A DNA stretch of 64,000 bases, taken from Thalassobaculum sp. OXR-137. GTDB taxonomy: Bacteria; Pseudomonadota; Alphaproteobacteria; Thalassobaculales; Thalassobaculaceae. The stretch covers positions 2,278,001-2,342,000 of the forward strand of contig NZ_CP139715.1 of assembly GCF_034377285.1 (NCBI RefSeq). Reading direction: 5' to 3'. Under the pieces are notes generated by a model. That model was not told the origin of the DNA, searched no databases, and saw only the letters and a program-made list of their open reading frames with translations. Shown here one piece after another: positions 25,302-37,616 of this stretch. The position numbers and the translations under genes were made by a program. Within the stretch, counting starts at the first letter, position 1; each line of letters starts with the position of its first letter.

Positions 25302-26359
25302 ATGACTGAAGCGGCACGAGAACTCTCGCGCCTCGCGGAACAGAGGGTCGTGATCCTGGACGGTGCCATGGGCACGATGATCCAGAACCTGAGCCTGTCC
25401 GAGGAGGATTTCCGCGGGGATCGCTTCACCGAGTCCAATCACGACCTTCGGGGCGACAACGACATCCTCAATCTCTCTCAGCCGGAGATGATCGAGGATA
25501 TCCACCGCCAGTATTTCGAGGCGGGTGCCGATATCGCCCAGACCAACACGTTCAACGCCACGTCGATCAGCCAGGCGGATTACGGCCTGTCGCATCTGGC
25601 CAGGGAGATCAATGTGGAGGGCGCGCGGATCGCCCGCCGCGCCGCCGACAAGGTGCGCGATGAGGAGGGCCGCCCGACCTTCGTGGCCGGCGCTCTCGGT
25701 CCGACCAACCGCACCGCGTCGATCTCGCCGGACGTGTCCGATCCGGGGGCGCGCAACACCAGTTTCGACGAACTGCGTGCCGCCTACCTGGAAGCCACGC
25801 TCGGTCTGATCGAGGGGGGCGCGGACATCATTCTGGTGGAGACCATCTTCGACACCCTGAACGCCAAGGCGGCGCTGTTCGCCGTCGAGCAGGCGTTCGA
25901 CGAGGCTGGGACCAAGCTGCCGATCATGATCAGCGGCACCATCACCGACCGCTCCGGCCGCACCCTGTCCGGGCAGACGCCGGAGGCGTTCTGGAACTCG
26001 GTGCGCCACGCCAACCCGTTCAGCGTCGGCTTCAACTGCGCGCTCGGCGCCAAGGACCTGCGCCCGCACGTGGCCGAGCTGTCGCGGGTGGCCGACGTCC
26101 GCGTCTCCGCCTATCCGAATGCCGGCCTGCCGAACGAATTCGGCGGCTATGACGAGAAGCCGGAACAGACCGCCGAGCATCTGGGCCATTGGGCGCAGGA
26201 CGGGCTGGTCAATGTGGTCGGCGGCTGCTGCGGCACCACGCCGGCCCATATCGCCGCGATCGCCCGACAGGTGAAGGCCGCCGCGCCGCGCGTCGTGCCG
26301 CAACTGTCGCGCCGCCTGCGTCTGTCCGGCCTCGAACCCTTTGATCTCAGGAGTGCGTT

Positions 26360-26363
<4 letters not shown>
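25302..26363 (+). CDS. metH: Methionine synthase MetH, homocysteine-binding part (split gene)
   Basis: A 353-residue protein equal to the first domain of E. coli Met[60 protein letters not shown], then zinc ligands Cys246 (VGFNCALG) and Cys309-Cys310 (VGGCCGTTP). It binds and activates homocysteine on zinc. The chain ends where the linker to the folate domain normally begins, and the stop codon overlaps the TTG start of the second part (TTGA). MetH split in this way is known in alphaproteobacteria, so this is a natural two-subunit form rather than a frameshift. Start ATG 25302 with GGAGAG upstream. Confidence 0.93.
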
Positions 26364-29008
<2,645 letters not shown>

Positions 29009-29464
29009 GGTTTCGCCGCCGAGATCTGGGTCCCGGATGCTCCCTTCGGGGGGATCCGGTCGGACGAGGGAATGGCCTCACCTCTCCCTCGATCGGACAC
29101 GCGAGAGCGTCGTCCGGGACCTGGTGCCCGTCTGGGCCACATTACTCATCCAGTCAAACATCATCACTCCCCGGACTTGTTCCGGGGCAATCCCGTCCGA
29201 CGCGTCTGTGCTGGTGACCTAATCCCGAACGCCCGACCCGGCTGCCCGGATTGCCCCGGCACAAGGCCGGGGAGTGTGGGATGGGTTGGGGGGTGAGCCG
29301 GGAACGAACGCCGGGGATCGGGAATCGCGCTTTCCGGAAACCGCGACCGACGAGCGCCTCCGAAAAACAGCCACTGCCGCAAGGGACGATTGTCCTTCGT
29401 CTTGCTCCCGACCTGTCGGCGTGGTTGAACCTGCGCATTATCCGTTCAGGTTCTTGCCGGCCCG
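29009..29464. other. Gene-free gap between metH and the glycosyltransferase gene
   Basis: 456 bp with no supported gene. It holds one palindromic element (29165-29276). The first 150 bp are ordinary GC-rich sequence, and the 190 bp after the element lead up to the glycosyltransferase with no recognisable promoter or riboswitch. Confidence 0.7.
29165..29276. repeat. Palindromic intergenic element, copy 6 (CACTCCCCGG type, hybrid halves)
   Basis: The left arm is CACTCCCCGGACTTGTTCCG and continues GGGCAATCC. The right arm GGATTGCCCCGGCACAAGGC continues CGGGGAGTG to 29276. The outer parts pair perfectly, but the two half-palindromes differ (GGACTTGTTCC against GGCACAAGGCC), so this copy looks like a hybrid of two subtypes. 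Confidence 0.9.
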
Positions 29465-31027
29465 ATGCAGCGCTTCCTTCCGTATCTCGACCGTCTCGGC
29501 AACGCCGCCTTGTCGCTCAGCCGCGTGCGGGTCTTTCTCGCCGTGGTCGCGGTGTATTACTGCCTCGCATGGCTGATCCGGATGGTGCTGCTCTCCGGGT
29601 CGTCCGGCGACGAGGCGCAGCTCATGCTGTACGGCCAGAGCTTCGCGCTGGGCTACGATTTCGGGAATCCGCCGATCGCCGGCTGGCTGTCGGCCCTGGC
29701 CGAGAGGCTGGTCGGACCGACCCTCGGTGCCACCGTGGCGATCCGCTACGGCCTGCTGGCCCTGTTCTTCGCCGCCATGCTGGCCGCCGCGCGCGAGGCA
29801 ATCGCCGACCGCCGTCTGGCCGCCGCCGCCGCCCTCTCGCCGGTGGCGTTCTGGTTCCTCGGCTGGGCCTCGCTGACGGTGTACATGGACAGCCTGGCCC
29901 TGATCGCCGCCCTGGCCGCAACGGTCTGGCTGATGCTGCGTCTGGTCCGGCTGCCGACCACCGCCGGCTTCGTCGGTCTGGTCCCGGTCGTTGCCGCCGG
30001 CCTGCTGGGCAAGTTCAGCTACGGACCCGCCTTGCTGCTGCTGATCCTGGCCGGCCTCGCGGTTCCGACGATGCGCGCCGTCGTGCTCGACCGCCGGTTC
30101 TGGCTGGCGGTGGTCGGTGGCGTGGTTTTGGCCGCCCCCGCCTATGTCTACGTGATCGCGCAGATGGACACCTGGCTCGCCGTCGCCGAGGCGCGGATCC
30201 TCGAGGGCGCCATCGCCGACGTGCCGCCCGACGGGCCGGTGGAGCGCGGCCTGCTCGCCCTGAAAGCGGCGTTCGACTTCTCGCTGCCCCTGCTTCCACT
30301 GTTCCTGCTCTTGTTCGGTCGACCGCTCTGGGCTCTGCGCAAAACGTCGCTGCCGCAGGGGCAGCACGCGGTCGTGCAGTGGTTGGGGCTATGGGTGGTG
30401 CTGGTCCTGCTGGCCCTTGGCGTGGCGATGGCCGTCGCCGGCGTGGACAAGCTGCGCCAGCACTACCTGTTCGTCCTCGTCCCGCTGCCGATCATGCTGT
30501 TCGCCCTGGTGCCGCCGGTGGCGACGGGCCGCCGGCTCATGGGCGGCTATCTCGGTATTCTTTGCGGTCTCGCCTTGGCGGCCCTGGGCGGGCTGGCGGC
30601 GCAGGCGGTCACGCAACCTTTCGACTGCACCAAGTGCCGCCTGGTGATGCCCTGGTCTGAATATGCCGGCCAGCTCCGTGCCGCCGGTTTCGAGGGCGGG
30701 ACCATCGTCAGCCTGGATTCCCCCTCCACCGATGCCGGAGCGAACCTGCGCCGGCATCTCCAAGGGGTTCGGGTGTGGAGCAACAAGCGTCCGTTCTCCG
30801 TACCGCCGCCGCTGGAGCAGCCGGGGAGCTGCGTCGTGATCTGGAACGAGACCCGGTATCCGGAGACGCTCGCCACCCTGCGCGCCGGGCCCGTCGAGCA
30901 ACTCGGCGGCCCGCTGCCGGAGAATGCGGTGGTCGGACATCTGAGCGCGGACCTGCCCCTGACCGGGAGGCCGGGGCCGGTGCTCGGCTACGCGTTGATC
31001 GTCGAGGGGATGGGCGGCTGCCGGTAG
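29465..31027 (+). CDS. GT39/PMT-type membrane glycosyltransferase (ArnT-like)
   Basis: A 520-residue protein with about 10 transmembrane helices. The first periplasmic loop contains GSSGDEAQLMLYGQSFALGY and NPPIAGWLSALAE, matching the 'DEA.Y...' and 'KPPL' motifs of polyprenyl-phosphate-dependent glycosyltransferases (PMT_2/GT83). The acidic DE pair is the catalytic site. A soluble periplasmic domain follows at the C-terminus (about 380-520). It probably transfers a sugar from undecaprenyl-phosphate to a lipid or other envelope acceptor. Its last 40 bases overlap the convergent C26 amidase gene. A relative lies at 36.1 kb on the minus strand. Confidence 0.82.
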   Translation: MQRFLPYLDRLGNAALSLSRVRVFLAVVAVYYCLAWLIRMVLLSGSSGDEAQLMLYGQSFALGYDFGNPPIAGWLSALAERLVGPTLGATVAIRYGLLALFFAAMLAAAREAIADRRLAAAAALSPVAFWFLGWASLTVYMDSLALIAALAATVWLMLRLVRLPTTAGFVGLVPVVAAGLLGKFSYGPALLLLILAGLAVPTMRAVVLDRRFWLAVVGGVVLAAPAYVYVIAQMDTWLAVAEARILEGAIADVPPDGPVERGLLALKAAFDFSLPLLPLFLLLFGRPLWALRKTSLPQGQHAVVQWLGLWVVLVLLALGVAMAVAGVDKLRQHYLFVLVPLPIMLFALVPPVATGRRLMGGYLGILCGLALAALGGLAAQAVTQPFDCTKCRLVMPWSEYAGQLRAAGFEGGTIVSLDSPSTDAGANLRRHLQGVRVWSNKRPFSVPPPLEQPGSCVVIWNETRYPETLATLRAGPVEQLGGPLPENAVVGHLSADLPLTGRPGPVLGYALIVEGMGGCR

Positions 31028-31692
31028 TCGCGCCGCCGCGCCGCACCGATCAGGCTAGAGAACACCGCGCGATGCCGGCTGCTCCAGGGCAGCAGCTCCG
31101 GGTGCCACTGCACGCCCAGGCGCATCGGGCCTTCCGTGGCTTCCACCGACTGGATGAACCCGGCCGCCTCCCGCGCCGCCACCACCAGGCCCTCGCCGAC
31201 CACGTCGACCGCCTGATGGTGCAGCGCGTTGATCTTCAGCGGATCCGTGCCGGCGATCCGCGAGAGCAGGGTCCGTTCCTTGATCTCGACGGTCTTGCAG
31301 GGGAACAGCGAGCGTCTGTTCCGGTAGCCCGGTTTGGCGATCACGATGTCGCGCAGCAGGGTGCCGCCGCGATGCACGTTCAGAAGCTGCATGCCCCGGC
31401 AGATGCCCAGAATCGGTGCGCCCACCGCGTCGGCCCAGGCGATCCCCGCCAGTTCCAGCGCGTCGCGGTCCGGGTCGTAGGGCCACTCGTCGCTGGTATC
31501 GACGCCGTAGAGCCGCGCCTCGATATCGACCCCGCCGCCGATGATCAGCCCGTCCAGCCCCTCGAAATCCTCCCGGATTCCCGGGCCGATGGTGACCGGC
31601 CAGCCGCCCGCCAGCAGCACGTTGAAGGCATTGGCCAGGCGCATCGCCCGGCCCTTCCGCCTGCCGGTGGTGATGCCGATCCGCGGGCGCAT
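30988..31692 (-). CDS. C26-type class I glutamine amidotransferase-like gamma-glutamyl hydrolase
   Basis: A 234-residue protein of the PuuD-like peptidase C26 family: DGLIIGGGVDIEARLYG, then GAPILGICRGMQLLNVHRGG with nucleophile Cys98, and VQWHPELLP with His197 and Glu199, giving the Cys-His-Glu triad. It should hydrolyse gamma-glutamyl amide bonds. Its start codon overlaps the amidoligase stop (ATGA), so the two are coupled. An enzyme that makes an amide bond and one that cleaves a gamma-glutamyl bond encoded together suggests synthesis of an unknown metabolite through a gamma-glutamylated intermediate, as in the Pua/Puu pathway; this is inference. Confidence 0.85.
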   Translation of the reverse strand: MRPRIGITTGRRKGRAMRLANAFNVLLAGGWPVTIGPGIREDFEGLDGLIIGGGVDIEARLYGVDTSDEWPYDPDRDALELAGIAWADAVGAPILGICRGMQLLNVHRGGTLLRDIVIAKPGYRNRRSLFPCKTVEIKERTLLSRIAGTDPLKINALHHQAVDVVGEGLVVAAREAAGFIQSVEATEGPMRLGVQWHPELLPWSSRHRAVFSSLIGAARRRDYRQPPIPSTINA

Positions 31693-32609
31693 CAGATGCG
31701 TTCCAGCCAGGAGCGGGCCCGGTCGCGTGCCCAGCCCCGGACCCGCCGCGACAGCTCGACCTCGTCGATGGCGAGTTCCTCCACCGAAAGCCAGCGCTCC
31801 CATTCGTGGGTGATCGACCAGAACGGGCTTTCCAGATCCGCGTTCGGCAGGCGCCAGTGGAAGGTCGGCCGGCTCGAGATCTTCTGGTCGGTCAGCCGGC
31901 CGCGGACGCGCGGCGCGTCGATATGGGCGAAGACCGGCAGCATGTCGAGTTCGCGGTTCCGGGTCGGATTGAAGGCGATGTAGTCGTCGATCAGGGTCGC
32001 CATGTCCGGATCGTACTCCGGATGCAGCACGTGCCGCATGTAATCGTCGCCGAAGGCGGCGACAAAGGGCAGCAGGGAGCGGGTGAAGTCCACCTGGATC
32101 GCCTCGCGCAGATCGGCGGACATCAGAAGATAGGCCTGCAGCACCTTGCGCAGGGTGGTGGCGTTGAGGTCGGTCTCCCAGAGCTCCGGGTTGAGATGCA
32201 TGCCGAAGCCGTTCAGGAGGCCGGCCCGCGTTCCCTTCGCCCCGTTTTCCGCCAGGGCGCGCACGAGCAGGTCCAGCTCCCCGACCCGGTCGCCCGCGAG
32301 GGGCGGCGCCACGATCTCGGTCGGGACCACGTCGCGGCCGAGTTCCGCCAGCAGTTCCTTAGTCTGGTCGAGAATGCCCCCGTCGTCGCCAGCCTTCTGG
32401 ATCCACGACCAGTCGAGCTCCACCGACAGATCGCCGATGGACGTGTCGCGGATGACGGCGGCATAGGGGCTGGAGTGCTCGACGGTCCCGCCCAACTCGT
32501 CGGCGATGATCCGGGCGGTCTCCAGAGTGCCGATGCCCCCGAACTCGATTTCGACGCCGACCTTGCGGCCGGCGCTCCGGCCGAGCGCTGAAGGAGGGGA
32601 GGCGGACAT
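31692..32609 (-). CDS. Putative amidoligase (PF12224-type COOH-NH2 ligase)
   Basis: A 305-residue protein whose N-terminus VGVEIEFGG (residues 17-25) carries the paired glutamates of the glutamine-synthetase/GCS-like amidoligase fold. NGFGMHLNPELWE holds the conserved His of the metal/substrate region; VELDWSWIQ and PTFHWRLPNADL follow as further strands. Members are predicted to form amide bonds using ATP. The substrate is unknown. It is translationally coupled (ATGA) with a C26 hydrolase and divergently transcribed from cydD. No strong ribosome binding site is visible; ATG 32609 is the only sensible start. Confidence 0.8.
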   Translation of the reverse strand: MSASPPSALGRSAGRKVGVEIEFGGIGTLETARIIADELGGTVEHSSPYAAVIRDTSIGDLSVELDWSWIQKAGDDGGILDQTKELLAELGRDVVPTEIVAPPLAGDRVGELDLLVRALAENGAKGTRAGLLNGFGMHLNPELWETDLNATTLRKVLQAYLLMSADLREAIQVDFTRSLLPFVAAFGDDYMRHVLHPEYDPDMATLIDDYIAFNPTRNRELDMLPVFAHIDAPRVRGRLTDQKISSRPTFHWRLPNADLESPFWSITHEWERWLSVEELAIDEVELSRRVRGWARDRARSWLERI

Positions 32610-32705
32610 AGAGCGGGAAAATATGGTCTCCCGGTGTCATGTCAACCGGCGGCGCGACGACCGGCGGGTTTGACAGTCTCCGGCCCCCGCGCTACCGCAA
32701 CGCCG

Positions 32706-34469
32706 ATGGTCGAGATATCCGCTTCCGCCCCCGTGCCGACCGACGTCGCACCGTCTTCCTCCGCCTCCGGCGACCGGATCGCGGAGCGTCGGCGCATGGC
32801 CTGGCTCAAGCGTCTCTTCGCCGGCCAGAGCATGGCCCTTTCGATGATGGTCGCCGCCGGGTTCCTGGGCGCCGGCGTGGCGGTCGCCCAGGCCTGGGTG
32901 ATCGCCGGCCTGATCGCCGATGCGATCGGTGGCGCCGGGATCGATGTGCTCTGGCCGCCCGCGATCCTCGCCCTCGCCCTGATCGTCCTGCGGGGCGGGC
33001 TGTCCGTGGCGGCCGACGCCATCGGTGCGTCCACCGCGTTCCGCATCAAGCAGGCGGTGCGCGGCCGCGTCCTCGCCGCCCTGGCGGCTCTCGGTCCGGC
33101 CTGGCTCGACAACCGGGCCAGCGGCGCGGTGACCGCGACCGCCGTCGATCAGGTGGAGGCCCTAGACGGCTTCGTCGCCCGGTTCTATCCGGCCCAGATC
33201 CTTGCTGCGGCGGTACCGCTGGGCCTGCTGGTTCCGGTCTTCCTGATCGACCTGCCGTCCGGCGGGATGCTGCTGGCGGCCGGTGCGCTGACGCCGGTGA
33301 TCATGGGGCTGATCGGCTGGCGGACGGGGGTCCATGCGCGGTCTCAGGTCACCGCGATGAAGCGGGCCAACGGCTATTTCCTCGACCGCCTCCAGGGCCT
33401 CCCCACCCTCAAGCTGTTCGGCGAGATCGGCCGTGAGCGCGACCGGATGCGGGCGGTGTCCGACGACCTGCGGCGGCGGACCATGGGCGTGCTGCGGCTG
33501 GCCTTCCTGTCCTCCACCGCCCTGGAGCTGCTCTCTTCCCTGGCGCTGGCCCTGGTGGCGGTGCATCTGGCCGGCTCTCTGCTATCGGGCGACGGCCTGG
33601 CCCTGAGCGAAGGCCTGTTCGTCCTGATCCTGGTGCCGGAGATCTTCCAGCCGCTGCGCCGTCTCGGCATCCACTATCACGACAAGGCCGCGGCGTTCGG
33701 CGCGGCCGAGGCGATCCTCGAGATCCTCGACGCCGCGGACGGCTTGCCGGCGCCGGCGGAGTCCGTGTCGATCCACGCGGCGCCGCAACTGGTCTTCGAG
33801 CATCTCTCCCTGGCCTATCCCGGCGGCCGCCGGGTCGCGCTGGACGACGTCAGTTTCACCGTGGCGCCCGGCGAAGTCGTGGCCCTGGTCGGCGAGAGCG
33901 GATCCGGCAAGTCCACCCTGCTGTCCATCCTGCTCGGGCTGCGCCAGCCGAGTTCCGGCCGGGTGCTGGTCGACGGTGTGCCGGTTGAGGGACGCGCGCT
34001 GGTGCCGGCCATCGCCTGGGCCGGTCAGCGGGCGCGGATCCTGTCGGCCTCGCTGCGGGACAACCTCACCCTCGGCCGGCCCGGCGCGAGCGACGGCCAA
34101 CTCGTCGATGCGGTGAGTGCCGCGTCCCTCGGCCCCGCGATCGGCCGGCTGCCGGACGGGCTCGACACCCGGGTCGGGGAAGGCGGGCGGATGCTGTCGG
34201 CCGGCGAGGCGCGCCGCCTTGTCCTGGCCCGCGCCCTGGTCCGCGATGCGCCACTCGTCCTGCTGGACGAACCGACGGCGAACCTGGACCGTGACAGCGA
34301 GGCGGCGGTGCTGTCGGCGCTCCGGACCCTGGCCAAGGGCCGGACGGTGCTCGTCGCCACCCATTCCCCGGCGGTGGTCGCCATGGCCGACCGGGTGGTG
34401 CGGCTGGAGCGCGGCCGGGTGGTCGAGGATCGGGCTACCGGCGCGTCGGAGGAGAGCCCGAATGGCTGA
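32706..34469 (+). CDS. cydD: Thiol-reductant ABC exporter, CydD subunit
   Basis: A 587-residue ABC half-transporter. Six transmembrane helices span about 30-320, including LFGEIGRERDRMRAVSDDLR in the coupling region. The ATPase domain (about 360-575) has Walker A GESGSGKST, a degenerate signature LSAGEARRLVLARALVRDAP and Walker B LVLLDEPTANLDRDSE. The segment LVLIPEIF-like 'LFVLILVPEIFQPLRRLG' is characteristic of CydD. With CydC it exports cysteine/glutathione to the periplasm, needed for cytochrome bd and c assembly. The start at 32706 gives the shortest protein with an intact first helix; an upstream frame extension is unlikely. Confidence 0.9.
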   Translation: MVEISASAPVPTDVAPSSSASGDRIAERRRMAWLKRLFAGQSMALSMMVAAGFLGAGVAVAQAWVIAGLIADAIGGAGIDVLWPPAILALALIVLRGGLSVAADAIGASTAFRIKQAVRGRVLAALAALGPAWLDNRASGAVTATAVDQVEALDGFVARFYPAQILAAAVPLGLLVPVFLIDLPSGGMLLAAGALTPVIMGLIGWRTGVHARSQVTAMKRANGYFLDRLQGLPTLKLFGEIGRERDRMRAVSDDLRRRTMGVLRLAFLSSTALELLSSLALALVAVHLAGSLLSGDGLALSEGLFVLILVPEIFQPLRRLGIHYHDKAAAFGAAEAILEILDAADGLPAPAESVSIHAAPQLVFEHLSLAYPGGRRVALDDVSFTVAPGEVVALVGESGSGKSTLLSILLGLRQPSSGRVLVDGVPVEGRALVPAIAWAGQRARILSASLRDNLTLGRPGASDGQLVDAVSAASLGPAIGRLPDGLDTRVGEGGRMLSAGEARRLVLARALVRDAPLVLLDEPTANLDRDSEAAVLSALRTLAKGRTVLVATHSPAVVAMADRVVRLERGRVVEDRATGASEESPNG

Positions 34470-36093
34470 CCTCCTGTATTTCCTGCGCCTGACCCGGGCG
34501 CGGGCGGGCTGGATGCTGCTCGGCGCGGTGCTGTCGGTGCTGGTGGTGGGGCTCGGGCTCGCCCTCCTCGGTCTGGCTGGTGCGGTGGCGGTGGGGGCGG
34601 TCGCGGCCGGTGCCTGGCTGTTGCGGCCGGTTGCTCTGGCCCGCTCGGCGGCGCGGTATCTGGAGAAGCTGACGACCCACGAGGCCACCTTCCGAATCCT
34701 CGCCGATATCCGCCTGTGGTTCTTCGACCGGCTGGCGCCGCTTGTGCCCGGCCGGATCGGCGGGCTGCGGGCGGGCGATCTGCTATCGCGGCTGGTCGGC
34801 GACGTGGATGCGCTGGACGGACTCTACATCCAGCTCGTGACGCCCAGTATCGTGGCGCTGCTGGCCGCGCTGGCCCTGGCGGCGATCCTGTCGGCCGTGG
34901 CGCCGGCGGTAGCGGTGGCCGTCTTGCTGATCCTGCTGCTGGCGGGCATCGGCGTGCCAGCGCTGACAGAGCGCGTCGGCCGGGCCGCCGGACGGGAGCA
35001 GTTGTGGCGCGCGGCCGAGCTGCACCAGCAGGCGATCGACGTTTCCCAGGGGCTCACCGACCTGATCGCCCACGGCGCCGTCGAGCGCGCTCTGAGCGAG
35101 GTTGCCCAGGCGTCGGCCCGCCACGGCGCGGTGGTCCGCCATCAGGCGGTCATCGCCGCGGCCGGGGCGGCGGCCACCCAGATGCTGACCCAGTCGGCCC
35201 TGGTCGCGGTGCTGCTGGTCGGCGTGGTGGCGGCCGATGCGGCGGGGGAGGGTGTCGGCCCGCTGCTCGCGATCGCCGCCTTCGTCACCCTGGCCGCTTT
35301 CGAGGCGGTGGCGCCGCTGCCGCTCGCCTATCAGATGCTCGGCCGCACCCGCTCGGCGAGCCAGCGCCTGCGGGAGATCGCGGAGCTGCTGCCGGCGGTG
35401 ACCGACCCGGTCCGCCCCGCGGCGGTTCCCGACGGCACCGACATCCGGATCGAGGGCGTGCGGTTCGCCTATCCGGGGGCCGACCGGCCGGCGGTGGTCG
35501 ATATCGACCTGGAGATCGCGACCGGCGAGCGGCTGGCGATCGTCGGGCCGTCCGGATCAGGGAAATCTACCCTATTCGGGCTGCTGATGCGGTTCCACGA
35601 CCCCGATGCGGGGACGGTGCGTCTCGGCGGGACGGATCTGCGCGATCTTGCCCAGGCGGAGCTGCACGCGCGGCTCGGGGTGCTGTCCCAGGGCACGCCG
35701 ATCCTGGCCGGGACCCTGCGCGACAACCTGCTGCTCGGCTCGCCCGATGCCGACGCGGCGGCGCTGGCCCGCGCGCTGCGCATCGGCGGGCTGGAGCGGA
35801 TGGTCGACGAGCTGCCGCAGGGGCTCGACACCTGGCTCGGCGAGGCCGGGGTGGCGGTGTCCGGCGGCGAGGGCAGGCGGGTGGCGCTTGCCCGGGTGGT
35901 CCTGCGCGACGCCCCGATCCTGCTGCTGGACGAGCCGACCGAGGGTCTCGACGCGGAAACCGAGCGGTCCGTGCTGGCGGCGCTGGAGGAGGCGATGGCC
36001 GGCAAGACCGTGGTGATGATCACCCACCGCCCGGCGGTGGCCCGGGCGATGCAGCGGGTGGTGCGGATCGAGGGCGGGCGGCTGGTTTCCTGA
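34462..36093 (+). CDS. cydC: Thiol-reductant ABC exporter, CydC subunit
   Basis: A 543-residue partner of CydD. Transmembrane region about 15-290 (including ARYLEKLTTHEATFRILADI, typical of CydC coupling helix), ATPase domain about 320-540 with Walker A GPSGSGKST, signature VSGGEGRRVALARVVL and Walker B ILLLDEPTEGLDAETE. The ATG at 34462 overlaps the cydD stop by 8 bp, preceded by GGAGAG. The cydAB oxidase genes, often next to cydDC, are not in the window. A 9-bp gap separates its stop from the convergent glycosyltransferase gene. Confidence 0.9.
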   Translation: MADLLYFLRLTRARAGWMLLGAVLSVLVVGLGLALLGLAGAVAVGAVAAGAWLLRPVALARSAARYLEKLTTHEATFRILADIRLWFFDRLAPLVPGRIGGLRAGDLLSRLVGDVDALDGLYIQLVTPSIVALLAALALAAILSAVAPAVAVAVLLILLLAGIGVPALTERVGRAAGREQLWRAAELHQQAIDVSQGLTDLIAHGAVERALSEVAQASARHGAVVRHQAVIAAAGAAATQMLTQSALVAVLLVGVVAADAAGEGVGPLLAIAAFVTLAAFEAVAPLPLAYQMLGRTRSASQRLREIAELLPAVTDPVRPAAVPDGTDIRIEGVRFAYPGADRPAVVDIDLEIATGERLAIVGPSGSGKSTLFGLLMRFHDPDAGTVRLGGTDLRDLAQAELHARLGVLSQGTPILAGTLRDNLLLGSPDADAAALARALRIGGLERMVDELPQGLDTWLGEAGVAVSGGEGRRVALARVVLRDAPILLLDEPTEGLDAETERSVLAALEEAMAGKTVVMITHRPAVARAMQRVVRIEGGRLVS

Positions 36094-36102
36094 CCCCGCT
36101 CC

Positions 36103-37611
36103 CTACTCCCAGCCCTTGAAGCCGGCGACCCGCCAGATCTCCAGCCGCTTGGTGCGGCCGTAGCTGGTGATGGAGATCACGCGGATCTGCTCGGTGGTCT
36201 CGAAATGGGCGAGGATCGGGCCGGGATCCTCCCAGTCGGTGATCATCAGCGCCTTGTCCGTCGTCTCCGGATCGTAGGGCACCGCCAGTTCGTAATGGTG
36301 CTCGGGCCGGTGATTCCAGTCCCACACATAGACCGGCCGCTTGCCCGGCTGCAGCGTGCCGACGCCGAGCTGGTCGCGCATGTAGTACAGCATCGACGCC
36401 ATGGCGATCCGGTCGGTCATCAGGATCGGCAGGTCCGGATTGGTCAGCACGTCGCCGCGGGCGGCATCGGCGACCTGTTCCCAGCCGGTCAATCGCGAGA
36501 AGCCGCGGTCGGCCTGCGGAATCCGCACGGTCGGCCAGACCGCGACGATCACCGCGAAGGCCAGGCAGGCGACCAGATGCGGGACCACGGTCACGTACCG
36601 CATCCAGCGCGGCGCCTGGGCCACCAGCCACAGGGCAACCAGCACCGTCGCCGTCGGATAGGCGGTTGCCGCCCAGTTGGCGTTGGCCCGGGACAGGAAG
36701 GCCTGGAAGGTGATGATCGCCAGCGGCGGCAGGGCCATGGCCAGCAGGAACTTCTCCGCCTCGCTTGCCCGGCCGCGGATCAAGGCGACGATGCGCCAGG
36801 CCAGGATGGCGAAGGGGACGGGGCCGAACACGCCGGCCTGTTCGCCGAGGAACTGCAGCGCCTTGGAGATGCGGAATTTCTGCGAGGAGTCGGCGCCCAG
36901 ATTGGTGTTGTCGCCGAGATGGGCCACCGTGGCGAAATGGTTGGCGGCGTTCCAGTACAGGTTCGGCGATAGGACCAGCAGCGCCAGGGCCAGGATCAGC
37001 AGGCCCCGCAGGTCGCGCAGGATCCAGCGGTCGCGCGGGCTCAGCACCAGATGCAGGGCGATGCCGAGAAAGGCATAGGCCATGGCGTATTTCGCCAGCA
37101 TTCCCAGGCCGATGGCGATACCGGCGACCGCCGCCCAGCGCCACGCCCGTGTATCCAGCAGGCGGCGATAGGCGGCCGCCGCCACCGCCCAGCTGAACAG
37201 CAGCGGGACGTCCGTGGAAACGATCAGGCTGGAAAAGGCGATCGACGGCAGGGTGATCCAGATCAGCGCCGACCACATGGCGACCCGGCTGTCCGCCACG
37301 CTGCGGCCGAGGCCGTACAGCGCCAGCGCCGTGCCGGCATGCAGCAGCGGCGAGGACAGCCGTACGCAGGCCTCGCCGTCGCCGCAGACCGAGGTGGTGG
37401 CGGCGATGATCCAGGCGATCAGGGGCGGCTTGGTGAAATAGCCGAAATCGAGGGTCTGAGCCCAGGTCCAGTACTGCGCCTCGTCGCCGTAGAGCTCCAG
37501 TCCGGTCAGCGCGTTGGCGAACAGCCGCAGCACGGTCAGCCCGATCACCCAGGCCAGCGCGATGCGCAGATGCGTCGTCTCGTCGGATGTCGTCATGGAG
37601 AGAGAGGTCAT
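36103..37611 (-). CDS. GT39/PMT-type membrane glycosyltransferase
   Basis: A 502-residue membrane protein with about 10 helices. The motifs LYGDEAQYWTWAQTLDFGYF and TKPPLIAW at residues about 30-60 are the catalytic loop of polyprenyl-phosphate-dependent transferases (ArnT/PMT_2). ISTDVPLLFSW-like 'VSTDVPLLFSWAVAAAAYRR' and LGMLAKYAMAYAFLGIALHL are also typical. The C-terminal soluble part (about 400-502) is periplasmic. It starts 5 bp after the stop of the channel gene, so these may be one operon. The upstream starts are weak: ATG 37611 was preferred over ATG 37596. Confidence 0.85.
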   Translation of the reverse strand: MTSLSMTTSDETTHLRIALAWVIGLTVLRLFANALTGLELYGDEAQYWTWAQTLDFGYFTKPPLIAWIIAATTSVCGDGEACVRLSSPLLHAGTALALYGLGRSVADSRVAMWSALIWITLPSIAFSSLIVSTDVPLLFSWAVAAAAYRRLLDTRAWRWAAVAGIAIGLGMLAKYAMAYAFLGIALHLVLSPRDRWILRDLRGLLILALALLVLSPNLYWNAANHFATVAHLGDNTNLGADSSQKFRISKALQFLGEQAGVFGPVPFAILAWRIVALIRGRASEAEKFLLAMALPPLAIITFQAFLSRANANWAATAYPTATVLVALWLVAQAPRWMRYVTVVPHLVACLAFAVIVAVWPTVRIPQADRGFSRLTGWEQVADAARGDVLTNPDLPILMTDRIAMASMLYYMRDQLGVGTLQPGKRPVYVWDWNHRPEHHYELAVPYDPETTDKALMITDWEDPGPILAHFETTEQIRVISITSYGRTKRLEIWRVAGFKGWE

Positions 37612-37616
37612 TGGCG

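Noticed and set aside
32642-33112. A short minus-strand frame overlapping cydD
   Set aside because: It lies antisense to cydD's membrane domain, has no ribosome binding site and no recognisable sequence.
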